From Thermaerobacter sp. PB12/4term (GTDB taxonomy: Bacteria > Bacillota > Sulfobacillia > Thermaerobacterales > Thermaerobacteraceae), in the NCBI RefSeq assembly GCF_003403315.2, contig NZ_CP048407.1, positions 1,364,001 to 1,428,000 of the forward strand: a stretch of 64,000 nt of DNA, read 5' to 3'. Positions 50,997 to 58,779 of this stretch are shown here, piece after piece. The notes below the pieces were generated by a model. That model had not been told where the DNA came from. It did not search any database and saw only the letters and a list, made by a program, of their open reading frames with translations. The first letter of the stretch is position 1; each line of letters starts with the position of its first letter. The translations under genes were made by a program, and so were the position numbers.

Positions 50997-51404
50997 CTAC
51001 CTGGCCCGGGCCTCCTGTTCCCGCTGGGCCTCCGGGAAGGCCACACCCTGAATGTGAATGTTGACGCCGCGCACTCGCAGCCCGGTCATGGTTTCGACGG
51101 CCCGCTTGACGTTATCCTGCACCCGCTCGGCCACCTGCGGGATGCGCACCCCGTAGTGGACGATCATGAACAGGTCGATGGTGCACTCCCGCTCGCCCAC
51201 CTCAACCTTGACGCCCTTGCCGAGGTTCTTCCACCCCAGCATCTCCGACAGGCCGCCCACCAGCCCGCCGCTGGCCATCCCCGCGACGCCGTCGATCTCC
51301 ATGGCGGCGATCCCGGCGATGACGCTGACCACCTCGCTGGCGATGCGAATGTGGCCTCCCTCATCCTCGCCCGGAAGGGGAAGAAATTCGCCCTGCTCCT
51401 CCAT
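50997..51404 (-). CDS. Asp23/Gls24 family envelope stress protein
   Basis: 135 residues. Core pattern IRIASEVVSVIAGIAAMEIDGVAGM, GVKVEVGERECTIDLFMIVHYGVRIPQVAERVQDNVKRAVETMTGL and VRGVNIHIQGVAF matches Asp23 (YqhY in B. subtilis, found at the same place near nusB). ATG at 51404 with GGGAGGTGG upstream. Likely first gene of the asp23-amaP-DUF2273-nusB-folD-xseA-xseB-ispA operon. Confidence 0.93.
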   Translation of the reverse strand: MEEQGEFLPLPGEDEGGHIRIASEVVSVIAGIAAMEIDGVAGMASGGLVGGLSEMLGWKNLGKGVKVEVGERECTIDLFMIVHYGVRIPQVAERVQDNVKRAVETMTGLRVRGVNIHIQGVAFPEAQREQEARAR

Positions 51405-51458
51405 CCGCGCCACCTCCCGCGCCCCGGGGCCGGCTCCGGGAACCGCCGCAGCGCTGTC

Positions 51459-51464
51459 ATTATA
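51459..51464 (-). promoter_or_regulatory. -10 box of the asp23-nusB operon (candidate)
   Basis: TATAAT on the minus strand (plus ATTATA), a perfect SigA -10 and almost the only AT-rich hexamer in the area, about 55 bp before the asp23 start. The matching -35 position falls inside the 19-bp inverted repeat at 51467-51508, so the repeat could modulate the promoter. Confidence 0.55.
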
Positions 51465-51466
51465 CA

Positions 51467-51508
51467 GCGGCCGCGGCAACCGCGGCCAGCCGCGGTTGCC
51501 GCGGCCGC
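51467..51508. repeat. Perfect 19-bp inverted repeat
   Basis: GCGGCCGCGGCAACCGCGG (51467-51485), loop CCAG, then its exact complement at 51490-51508. Possible strong terminator of the spoIIIA operon or operator upstream of asp23. Confidence 0.85.
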
Positions 51509-51514
51509 GCACGC

Positions 51515-51549
51515 CCGGGGCGGCGCCCCGGGGCGGGGCGCCGCCCCGG
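51515..51549. repeat. Perfect 15-bp inverted repeat
   Basis: CCGGGGCGGCGCCCC (51515-51529), loop GGGGC, complement at 51535-51549. Directly next to the 19-bp repeat; the pair follows spoIIIAH by about 50 bp. No T-run downstream. Confidence 0.85.
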
Positions 51550-51603
51550 CAGCGCCGGGTTCGTCCCGGAATGCCGGCCCGCGCGGCACCATGCCAGCCC
51601 GTC

Positions 51604-52230
51604 TCAGCTGTTCCGCGTAACGATGCGGATGCCCTCATACCCGATGCCCGTGACCTGGCGGACGATGTCGGCGATGCGGGCGGCGTCCGCCTGGGCGAAC
51701 CGGTCGGCCTTGACCACCACGATGGCGGCCTGGTCGTAGACGAACACCACCGCATCCTCATAGCCCTTGCTCTTGATCAGCTGCTCGATCTGCTGCTCGA
51801 CCCCCTGGCGCTGGGTGAGCTGGACCAGGGCCTGCTGGGCCTGCTCGCGGGCGCTGGCGCTGGCGTTGGGATCGCCGGCGATGGCCTGCAGCTGTTCGAT
51901 CTGACGGTCGTAGATCGCCGTGCGCTGGACCCGCAGCTCGGCGAAACTGCCCGCTTCCACGTTGGGCACGGCGCCGGCCTGGCCCCCGATGCCGCCCGCG
52001 TCCGCCGGGCCGCCCGGCGAGCCGGCGGAACCGGCTTCACCGGCAGTGCCGGTCAGATCCGTGGTACCCGCGCCCTGCTGGTCGAGGCCGGCCACACCCG
52101 AGCTGCCGTCGTACAGGGCGCTCTGGTGGTTGAAGTCGTCCCACTTGGCGGCGATGTAGGCAAAGACCACCGCCACCACCACCAGGAAGACGAGAAACCG
52201 TGCCGGCGATGCCGCCTGAGCCTTGGTCAT
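51604..52230 (-). CDS. spoIIIAH: SpoIIIAH, mother-cell channel protein
   Basis: Mother-cell membrane protein whose extracellular YscJ/FliF-like domain binds forespore SpoIIQ across the intermembrane space. N-terminal membrane helix at about 11-28, a Gly/Ala/Thr-rich linker (about 42-90), a coiled coil with RQIEQLQAIAGDP and the C-terminal ring domain (YEDAVVFVYDQAAIVVVKADRFAQADAARIADIV). ATG at 52230 chosen for AGGAGG eight bases upstream; another ATG lies two codons before. Last gene of spoIIIA. Confidence 0.95.
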   Translation of the reverse strand: MTKAQAASPARFLVFLVVVAVVFAYIAAKWDDFNHQSALYDGSSGVAGLDQQGAGTTDLTGTAGEAGSAGSPGGPADAGGIGGQAGAVPNVEAGSFAELRVQRTAIYDRQIEQLQAIAGDPNASASAREQAQQALVQLTQRQGVEQQIEQLIKSKGYEDAVVFVYDQAAIVVVKADRFAQADAARIADIVRQVTGIGYEGIRIVTRNS

Positions 52231-52243
52231 GCTCATTCCCTCC

Positions 52244-52861
52244 TCATGGCCTGGGTTGCCCTGCCAGCACCATCACCCGATGCAGGGGCAGGTGCAGGTA
52301 AGTGGCCACCGCCTGGGTCAGGGCGGCGCGGACATCGGGGTCGGCGGCGCCTTCGGCGACCACCAGCACCCCTGCGATCTCCACCGCGTCGACCTCGCTG
52401 ATCAGTGCCGGTTCGTCCCCCCCTCCTCTCAAGAGCTGGCGCTCATCGCGCTGCTCGGTGGTCGTCCGGCGGCCCCCGCCGGAATCCTGTTCCTCGATGC
52501 GGCGTTCGGTGGCCACCTGGTTGGCCGCGTATTCGTAACGGGGTCCCCGGGCCAGGTGCACCTCCACCTGGACCCGGCCCGCCCCCTGGACGCCGGAGAG
52601 GATCGCCTCCAGCCGCGCCGCCAGATCCGCGGCCATGGGCTGAAGCGGGTTGGTCGCCGCAGCCGTGGCGGAAGCGGTCACGGTCGGGGCCGGTGCCACC
52701 GCCGGCGCCGGGCCCGCACCTCCCTGGCGCCACTGGCCTGCCACCAGAAGCCCCACGCCCACCATCAGGGCGGCGGCGAGCAGCAGTTGTTGTCGCCGGC
52801 GGGGATCCCGCCAGTCCAGGGCCAGCGCCAGGGCGGGGCGCCGGCCGTCACCCTGGGCCAC
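52244..52861 (-). CDS. spoIIIAG: SpoIIIAG
   Basis: Forms a large ring in the mother-cell engulfing membrane. Membrane helix at about 20-42; low-complexity linker; ring-building domain (LEAILSGVQGAGRVQVEVHLARGPRYEYAANQ...ISEVDAVEIAGVLVVAEGAADPDVRAALTQAVATYLHLPLHRV). GTG at 52861 has GGAGG eight bases upstream; the ATG two codons before is adjacent to the site. Overlaps the 3' end of spoIIIAF. Confidence 0.94.
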   Translation of the reverse strand: MAQGDGRRPALALALDWRDPRRRQQLLLAAALMVGVGLLVAGQWRQGGAGPAPAVAPAPTVTASATAAATNPLQPMAADLAARLEAILSGVQGAGRVQVEVHLARGPRYEYAANQVATERRIEEQDSGGGRRTTTEQRDERQLLRGGGDEPALISEVDAVEIAGVLVVAEGAADPDVRAALTQAVATYLHLPLHRVMVLAGQPRP

Positions 52862-53702
52862 CGCCATCACCTCCCTCCACGGCTTCCACCCACACCACCC
52901 CAACGGCCGCCGGATCCAGGCCGAGGCGGGAGGCCAGCGCCTGCCGCAGGCGCTGGGCCAGCGCCTGGCGCTCGGCAGTGGGGAGCGACCAGCCGCCGGA
53001 CGCCGGGTCAGGACCCGCCGGCCGCACCCCCTGGCCCTGCCGCCCGCCGCCCGGGGCAGGCGGCGTTTCGCCCCCCAGGGGAACCACCGGCGCGATGCGG
53101 ACCGGTTCCACCGGGCGGATGGTGCTGCCCGGTCCGGGAGGGCCCTGGTCCGGCGCGGAATCGCCGGGGACGGCCGGGCCGGTGGACGAGCCCGGGGAAG
53201 CACCGGGCGGGCCTCCCCCCGGCGCGGGCGCCGGCCGGCGGGCCGGCAGGTGGACGGTCAGGCCGGTCACCGCTCCCCAGCGGGGCGAACCGGGGTCCGT
53301 GACCAGGTCCAGGTCGATGGCCAGGGGCTCCGTGCCCACCACCGCCCGCACCTCATCCCGGATCAGCGCCACCAGCCGCTGCCGGTGCAGGTCCAGGGCC
53401 AGGCTGCGGGTCCGGTCCCGGGCAGCCTGGAGGTCTTCGGGACCCACCGCCCCCGCCGGGCCGCCTTCCCGGCCCGGTCCGGTGCCCATGCCCTCCAGGA
53501 CCTGCTGCCAGGCAGGCACCAGGGTCGCCGGCTCGCTGCCCAGCCAGGCCAGCACCGGGCGCACGATCGCCAGCAGCACCAGCAGCCCCAGCACCACCTG
53601 GACGTACCGGCGCAGGGCCCCGGTGGGCAGCGCCAGTTCCACCACCCCGGTGAGGATGAGGACCATGACCACCTGACGAACCCAGTCGCTGAGCGCCCCC
53701 AT
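52848..53702 (-). CDS. spoIIIAF: SpoIIIAF
   Basis: Two membrane helices at the N-terminus (VVMVLILTGVVELALP and YVQVVLGLLVLLAIVRPVL), typical of the family, then a domain with RQRLVALIRDEVRAVVG and, after ~90 Pro/Gly-rich residues, a C-terminal segment (ERQALAQRLRQALASRLGLDPAAVGVVWVE). 284 residues against about 200 in Bacillus, because of the Pro/Gly insert. ATG at 53702 with AGGAGGG upstream. Confidence 0.93.
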   Translation of the reverse strand: MGALSDWVRQVVMVLILTGVVELALPTGALRRYVQVVLGLLVLLAIVRPVLAWLGSEPATLVPAWQQVLEGMGTGPGREGGPAGAVGPEDLQAARDRTRSLALDLHRQRLVALIRDEVRAVVGTEPLAIDLDLVTDPGSPRWGAVTGLTVHLPARRPAPAPGGGPPGASPGSSTGPAVPGDSAPDQGPPGPGSTIRPVEPVRIAPVVPLGGETPPAPGGGRQGQGVRPAGPDPASGGWSLPTAERQALAQRLRQALASRLGLDPAAVGVVWVEAVEGGDGGGPG

Positions 53703-53712
53703 GCCGGCCCTC

Positions 53713-55305
53713 CTAGCGCATCATCACGGCGGCGTTGCCCGCCGCCAGCATGACCGCCATGACGATGAAGAACATCAGCCCCACCACGGCCGTGGCCGCC
53801 CCCACCAGAACCAGGTGGTCGCCCATGGACTGCAGGGCCCCGGTCACGTGCCCCGGCCCCACGGGCTGGATCGCCGCCGCCACCAGGCGGTAGACGAAGA
53901 CCAGGGCCACCAGCTTGAGCAGGGGCAAGGCCACCAGGGCGAAGACCGCCAGCATGCCCAGCAGGTTGACGGCGTTCTTCAGCAGCAGGGAGGACGTCAC
54001 CACCAGTTCCACCGAGTCCGACAGCATGCCGCCCACCACCGGGATGAACGTACCCACCAGGTACTTGGCCGTCCGGAGGGCGATGCCGTCGGCCACGCTG
54101 CCCGCGGCGCCCTGGATGGCCACCACCGTCAGGAACACCGTGCCCGCCAGGCCGAGGATGACCAGCGCCGCCTGGCGCAGCAGCCGGGACAGGCCGGAGA
54201 GGGAGTTTCCTACCGGGAAGTGGCCTGCGATGTCCACCACCGCCGCCAGGAAGATCAGGGGCAGGACCCACTGGCCCACGATGACGCTCACCGTATGGGC
54301 GGTGGCCACCACCAGCGGGTGGAGGATCCCGGCCGTGGCCAGGGCGCCGGTGCTGGCCATGAGGGTCAGCAGCACCGGCAGGCTGGCCAGGAGGAAGTCC
54401 ACCAGCCCGCGGATGGCCTGCTGGCTGATGGTGAGGGCATCGCGAAAGCTGACCAGGGCCAGGGCGATCAGCGCCAGATAGGTCACCGCGTACGCGGCCC
54501 GGGCCACCGCCTCGTTATCGAAGGCGTTCTCGATGGCCTGGAGGACCGCCAGGAGCACCGCCAGCACCAGCAGGCGCAGCAGCAGGCCCCCGTTGGTCAA
54601 CACCTCGCCGGCCAGTGCCCGGAGCAGGGCCCCCAGCAGGTCGCCGGCGCTCCAGGGCAGCTCGCCGCGCCGCAGGGCGTCCAGGGTGTGCTCCCAGTCC
54701 AGCCCGGGAATGGTCTCCCCTACCTGCTGGCGCACCCGGTCCAGGGCCTCCAGGAAACCGGCGGCGCCTTCGGTCTCCTCCCACTGCTGCCGGGCCAGCT
54801 GCTCCAGGTCCACGGCACCGGGTGGGGCGGCCGCAGCTCGGTCGGGGCCGGCCGCGGTCTCCCCGGCGGGGCTCGCCGCGGTCTCCCCGGGCCCCAGGCC
54901 TCGGCCCCCCGCCGGTGCGGCCGGCAGAGCATCAGCCCGGGCGCTCTGGACCGGTGCGGCACCGGGCGCCGGTCCGGTGGCCCACGGGAGGGGTTGCCAC
55001 CGTCCCCGGCCCGCCCCCGCCGGTGCGCCCTCATCCGCCGGGGTCGGGCTCGGGCCGGCAGCCGGGGCCGCAGCGGCGGCCCCGGCAAGCAGGGCCGTCC
55101 CGGGCAGGAAGGGCAGGACCAGCAGCGCGAGGAGCGCCAGGGCACCGCGAGCCCAGAGGCCCAGCCTGGGGCCGGCGGCGGGGCCGGTGCCGGCCCGGGA
55201 TGCGGCCGACCATCCCCAGGACGGAGGCCGGAATCCCCGGCGCCGGTGCCCCGTCGGCTCCCCGGCCTTCACCTGCAGCCCTTCCCCCGGCCCCTCTGCC
55301 GCCAC
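53713..55305 (-). CDS. spoIIIAE: SpoIIIAE
   Basis: 530-residue polytopic membrane protein; the C-terminal 330 residues hold the conserved helices, including ISQQAIRGLVDFLLASLPVLLTLMASTGA, LSRLLRQAALVILGLAGTVFLTVVAIQGA, and IALRTAKYLVGTFIPVVGGMLSDSVELV. A signal-like helix at about 53-78 and 80 Pro/Ala/Gly-rich residues precede them. Weakly permease-like; part of the SpoIIIA-SpoIIQ feeding-tube complex. GTG at 55305 with GGAGGTG upstream. Confidence 0.95.
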   Translation of the reverse strand: MAAEGPGEGLQVKAGEPTGHRRRGFRPPSWGWSAASRAGTGPAAGPRLGLWARGALALLALLVLPFLPGTALLAGAAAAAPAAGPSPTPADEGAPAGAGRGRWQPLPWATGPAPGAAPVQSARADALPAAPAGGRGLGPGETAASPAGETAAGPDRAAAAPPGAVDLEQLARQQWEETEGAAGFLEALDRVRQQVGETIPGLDWEHTLDALRRGELPWSAGDLLGALLRALAGEVLTNGGLLLRLLVLAVLLAVLQAIENAFDNEAVARAAYAVTYLALIALALVSFRDALTISQQAIRGLVDFLLASLPVLLTLMASTGALATAGILHPLVVATAHTVSVIVGQWVLPLIFLAAVVDIAGHFPVGNSLSGLSRLLRQAALVILGLAGTVFLTVVAIQGAAGSVADGIALRTAKYLVGTFIPVVGGMLSDSVELVVTSSLLLKNAVNLLGMLAVFALVALPLLKLVALVFVYRLVAAAIQPVGPGHVTGALQSMGDHLVLVGAATAVVGLMFFIVMAVMLAAGNAAVMMR

Positions 55306-55332
55306 GGTCCGGCACCTCCCCTCTTGCCAGCG

Positions 55333-55722
55333 TCAGGCCGGCAGAAGGCCGACCAGCAGCTCCAGCACCGCCATGAGAATGGGCACGGCCAGCAGCAGGA
55401 TCACGACCTTGCCCGCCAGTTCGACCTTGGCGGCCAGGGCCGACTCGCCCGCGTCCCGGCAAAGCTGGGCGCCGAACTCGGCCAGATAGGCCACGCCTAC
55501 GATCTTCAGCAGGGTGGCGGTGTAGCGGCTGTCCAGATCGGCCCGGTCCGCCACCTGCTCGAGGACGCGGATCACCGCTGCGATGTCGTCCACCAGCAGG
55601 AGGAACACGGCCACGGCGGTGACGATGCTCAGCAGCAGCGCCCACTCCGGCCGCGCCTGCCGTAGCAGCACCAGCAGAACGCTGGCCACCAGGGCGATGC
55701 CGACTATCTGGGCGATGGTCAT
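55333..55722 (-). CDS. spoIIIAD: SpoIIIAD
   Basis: 129 residues with four hydrophobic helices (IVGIALVASVLLVLLRQ; WALLLSIVTAVAVFLLLV; KIVGVAYLAEFGAQLCRDAGESALAAKVELAGKV; VILLLAVPILMAVLELLVGLLP). The EFGAQLCRDAGE motif is diagnostic. Starts 6 bp after spoIIIAC without a strong ribosome binding site, consistent with coupling. Confidence 0.95.
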   Translation of the reverse strand: MTIAQIVGIALVASVLLVLLRQARPEWALLLSIVTAVAVFLLLVDDIAAVIRVLEQVADRADLDSRYTATLLKIVGVAYLAEFGAQLCRDAGESALAAKVELAGKVVILLLAVPILMAVLELLVGLLPA

Positions 55723-55727
55723 GGCTC

Positions 55728-55928
55728 TCAGCCCAGATCGAACAGGTTCTGGATGGTCTCGAACAGCTCGACGATGACCTGGACCGTCATCCAGAGCACC
55801 ACCGCCAGTCCCGCCAGCAGGACGGTGAAGGCGTACTCCTCCCGTCCCGCGGTCTTCAGCAGGGTGTACACCACGGTGACGATGATGCCGATGCCGGCCA
55901 GCCGCAGGATCAGGTTGGGGTCGATCAC
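55728..55928 (-). CDS. spoIIIAC: SpoIIIAC
   Basis: 66 residues, two helices; IDPNLILRLAGIGIIVTVVYTLLKTAGREEYAF then LAGLAVVLWMTVQVIVEL, the family pattern. GTG at 55928 with GGAGGAGG seven bases upstream; the frame stays open far upstream but only this start fits the family. Confidence 0.95.
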   Translation of the reverse strand: MIDPNLILRLAGIGIIVTVVYTLLKTAGREEYAFTVLLAGLAVVLWMTVQVIVELFETIQNLFDLG

Positions 55929-55953
55929 CGCCGCGCCTCCTCCCCTCGCGCCG

Positions 55954-56469
55954 CTAGAGCAGAAGCAGCCCGATGAAGGCCCCCGCCAGCACGCCGCCAT
56001 AGCGGTAGAGCCGCCCCCACCGCTGGTCCTGATCCCGGGCCAGGGCCTCGGCAGCCTCCAGCCGGGCCATGGCCAGCCGCAGGTGGCGGACCTGGTCGTC
56101 CCGGCCGGTGGCGCCCAGGTAGGGGGCCAGGGCCCGCAGGATGCCACCATCGTCGGGGGTCAGGGCGCTCGTGCGGGCCAGGGTATCCACCGCCTCCTCC
56201 CAGGCAGCCGCCGCGGTCTGGGACCGGGGCGGCACCAGCAGGGCGGCCGCCTGCCGGAACAAGGTCGCGGCCGGTTCGGGGTAGAGCCGGGCGATGCGCC
56301 CAAAGGCCTCGGGCAGCGGCGTCACCCCGAAGGCAATCTCGCTTTCCAGGGCCTGCAGGGCGCTGCGCAGGACCCTCAGCTCCCCGGGCCGCCGGGCCAG
56401 CTCGGCCGCCCGCTGCCACCCCCAGGCCGAACAGGCCAGCAGCACCAGGGCAAAACCCAGCCACCCCAT
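55954..56469 (-). CDS. spoIIIAB: SpoIIIAB
   Basis: 171 residues: N-terminal helix (GWLGFALVLLACSAWGW), a GspF-like helical domain with RPGELRVLRSALQALESEIAFGVTPLPEAF, and a C-terminal helix (YRYGGVLAGAFIGLLLL). ATG at 56469 preferred by family start and by GGGAGGGG upstream; a GTG three codons before sits against that site. Overlaps the spoIIIAA stop region. Confidence 0.94.
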   Translation of the reverse strand: MGWLGFALVLLACSAWGWQRAAELARRPGELRVLRSALQALESEIAFGVTPLPEAFGRIARLYPEPAATLFRQAAALLVPPRSQTAAAAWEEAVDTLARTSALTPDDGGILRALAPYLGATGRDDQVRHLRLAMARLEAAEALARDQDQRWGRLYRYGGVLAGAFIGLLLL

Positions 56470-56474
56470 GCCCG

Positions 56475-57665
56475 TCACCCCCTCCCGCCGGGTGCCAGGG
56501 CGATCCAGCGGCCGCCCGGTCCCCGGGCGTAGACGGCTTCCACCGTCCCCGGCCGGGGGTGACGGGTCAGCTGGACCAGACGGCGGAAGGCGCCGGTGGC
56601 CTCCAGGGCCCGCAGCTGCCGCCGGGCCTCCAGGTCGGACACACTGCCCGCGTGGGCCGTGGCCACCACCGTGACCCCGGCGTGGACCGCTTCCGCCACG
56701 GCCGCGGCGTCATGGGGCCCCCCCAGCTCGTCGGTGACCAGAACCTCCGGGGAGAGGGCGCGCAGGGCCAGCGGGATGCCGGCCTCCTTGGGGCAGTGCT
56801 CGAGAACCGCCGTCCGGGGTCCCAGGTCGAAGGCGCCGCCGGCGGCCAGCTCGCCCCGCTCGTCCACCACCGCCACCCGCCGGCCCGCCAGGGTCCCGGG
56901 CACGCCCGCGCTGGCCAGCCGGGCCAAGTCCCGCAGCAGGGTGGTCTTGCCGCTGGCCGGCGCGCCGATCAGCAGGGTGCTGGCCAGGCACGGGCCGGGG
57001 CGGGCGGGTTCGACCAGGTAGGGGAGCAGGGGGGTCGCGCACCCGCTGACCGGGCGCGCCCGGCGAATGACCAGGCCGCGCACCCGGCGGAACCGCTCCA
57101 CCCGGCCCCCTTCCACCTGGACCTCTCCGGCCAGCCCCACCCGGTGCCCGCCGGGAAGGGTGAGAAACCCCTGCCGGGCCTGTTCCTGCACCGCGTACCA
57201 GGAACTGGCCGTCATTCGGTCCAGGCATTCCGCCACCTCCGCCGGGGTCACCGCCGGGGCCTGGGCGGGAACGGGTACCAGCCGCCCGGCAGCGTCCACG
57301 AAACCCTCGCCCCCGGCCAGCAGCAGCCAGACGGGGGACCCGGCCACCACCCGGATCTCGTCGACCTGCCGGTGGACCTGGGGCGCCACTCGCCGGAGCC
57401 GCTCCGCCAGGGCGGGAGCCAGGGATTCGAGCAAGGACGCCCACGTGGCATCCGCCCCGGGAAGGGGGACGGCATCCGGACCCGAGGCGGCTCCGCCGCC
57501 CGCAACGGCGGCGGGGCCGCCAGGAATCCCGCCAGGGCCGCCGGCGGTGCCCGCTCCCCTTCCTTCCAGAGGAGGGGCGACCGCCGCGCTCCCCGCTTCC
57601 GCACCCGGCCGGGTCCGGGTGGCGAAGGTTGGCCGCCAGGCCGTGGCGTGCCGGTGCGTGGCCAT
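56475..57665 (-). CDS. spoIIIAA: SpoIIIAA ATPase
   Basis: Secretion-type ATPase thought to power the SpoIIIA channel. N-terminal domain with PQVHRQVDEIRVVAGSPVWLLL; Walker A in LIGAPASGKTTLLRDLAR; Walker B-like VAVVDERGEL, and ALSPEVLVTDELGGPHDAAAV with the conserved TDE. About 75 Ala/Pro/Gly residues precede the domain. ATG at 57665 with GGGGGG upstream. First gene of the operon; a SigE-like -10 (CATATACC, plus 57697-57704) lies 32 bp before the start but its -35 is poor. Confidence 0.95.
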   Translation of the reverse strand: MATHRHATAWRPTFATRTRPGAEAGSAAVAPPLEGRGAGTAGGPGGIPGGPAAVAGGGAASGPDAVPLPGADATWASLLESLAPALAERLRRVAPQVHRQVDEIRVVAGSPVWLLLAGGEGFVDAAGRLVPVPAQAPAVTPAEVAECLDRMTASSWYAVQEQARQGFLTLPGGHRVGLAGEVQVEGGRVERFRRVRGLVIRRARPVSGCATPLLPYLVEPARPGPCLASTLLIGAPASGKTTLLRDLARLASAGVPGTLAGRRVAVVDERGELAAGGAFDLGPRTAVLEHCPKEAGIPLALRALSPEVLVTDELGGPHDAAAVAEAVHAGVTVVATAHAGSVSDLEARRQLRALEATGAFRRLVQLTRHPRPGTVEAVYARGPGGRWIALAPGGRG

Positions 57666-57744
57666 GGGCTTGCCCCCCTGTCCAACCTCGTTCCCAGGTA
57701 TATGAGGGGCTTGACCCCTTTAACACAGGCCGCTGGGGAGCAGG

Positions 57745-57775
57745 AAAAAAACGCAGCCCGGATCTGCTCCGGGCT
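57745..57775 (-). terminator. Terminator after the CD1247-type gene
   Basis: On the minus strand an 8-bp perfect stem AGCCCGGA-GCAGA-TCCGGGCT is followed by GCG and seven Ts (plus A-run 57745-57751). Classic rho-independent terminator separating this gene from spoIIIAA. Confidence 0.95.
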
Positions 57776-57822
57776 ACGGCCTGGGGAACGGGATCGGTAT
57801 CAAGGGGAAACGGATGGGCGGG

Positions 57823-58599
57823 CTAGAAGGGGGCCACCGGCGCGGCGCCACCGGCGGGTGCGGCAGCCGTGCCGGCACCGGCCGGCGCCACCGGGGCCGC
57901 GTTCGTCCCGGGTTCCCGGCGCCCGGACCGGACCCCGGCGGCGGCGCCGTCGCCCGCAGGCCGCTCCATGGCTGCGGTTTCGCGGGCGCCCGCCTCCAGC
58001 GGGTCGTCGCTGTCGTCGGGGTCGGCGTCGGGCAGAAAGTCGTGGACCACCTCCCCGCAGTGGGGACAGACCCATTCGAACTCGTTCTCGTCTTCTTCCG
58101 GCTCCCGGTCGAACTCCAGTTCGTCCATGGCGACGGCATACTGCGTGCCGCAGTGGGGACATTCCAGCAGCAGCCCGTCCACCAGCTGCCCGTCCTCCTG
58201 CTGCGTTCGTCCGGGCCCGGTGCCGTCCTCGCGGTGACGGGTGGGGATGCCGGCGTCAAAGACCAGGGCCCCCTCAAAGTCCCCTGGGGCCGCCTCTTCG
58301 TCCTGGTCGCCGGCCTCGCCGTCCACCGGCTCCGGAAGGTCCTCTTCGTCCCACAGATCGCCGTCGCCCGTCCCTTTGCCGTTGATGGCCTCTTCCAGGT
58401 CGAACAGGTCCTGGTCCAGCTCGCCCAGGTATTCCGCCAGCTCGCCCAACCGCCCGTCGAGCCGTTCCATTTCCTCGGCCATGGCATCCAGGACCTCGAT
58501 GATGCCGGCCAGCACCCGGCCTTCGGCCGACTGGGCGGACAGGTTGAGTCCCGCGGCCAGCCCGTTCAGGTAGGCTACCCGCTGGCGCAAGCGGGCCAT
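57823..58599 (-). CDS. CD1247 N-terminal domain protein with zinc-ribbon-like cysteines
   Basis: 258 residues. The N-terminal ~70 (RQRVAYLNGLAAGLNLSAQSAEGRVLAGIIEVLDAMAEEME...) match the CD1247 domain found next to efp/spoIIIA in Clostridia. It continues as a coiled coil and an acidic stretch, then two CPHCG knuckles about 35 residues apart (LLECPHCGTQY and WVCPHCGEVV), which could bind one zinc. The tail is Ala/Gly/Pro-rich. ATG at 58599 with GGGGGG upstream. Own terminators on both sides make it monocistronic. Function unknown. Confidence 0.85.
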   Translation of the reverse strand: MARLRQRVAYLNGLAAGLNLSAQSAEGRVLAGIIEVLDAMAEEMERLDGRLGELAEYLGELDQDLFDLEEAINGKGTGDGDLWDEEDLPEPVDGEAGDQDEEAAPGDFEGALVFDAGIPTRHREDGTGPGRTQQEDGQLVDGLLLECPHCGTQYAVAMDELEFDREPEEDENEFEWVCPHCGEVVHDFLPDADPDDSDDPLEAGARETAAMERPAGDGAAAGVRSGRREPGTNAAPVAPAGAGTAAAPAGGAAPVAPF

Positions 58600-58619
58600 G
58601 GCGTCGCCCCCCTTCTCAT

Positions 58620-58666
58620 AAAAATGTGCCCGGCAGGCGGGCGACATAGTCGCGCCTCCTGCCGGG
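58620..58666 (-). terminator. Terminator after efp
   Basis: On the minus strand CCCGGCAGG (58658-58666) pairs with CCTGCCGGG (58629-58637); inside lies a second stem GCGAC/GTCGC with a three-base loop. The T-run (plus A-run at 58620-58624) follows on the minus strand as ATTTTTATG. Confidence 0.9.
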
Positions 58667-58779
58667 TCTGGCCCGAGGGGGAAGCGGGCGGCCGGGTAGG
58701 GCGGGCGGAGGGTACCCCAGAGGGTAGGCCGCTGGGCTCAAGCCCCGGGGTCGCGGCGGGGAACCGCGCCCTCCCCCGC

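Noticed and set aside
57697..57726. SigE promoter of spoIIIA
   Set aside because: A CATATACC box is present but the -35 region matches poorly, so I mention it only within the spoIIIAA entry.
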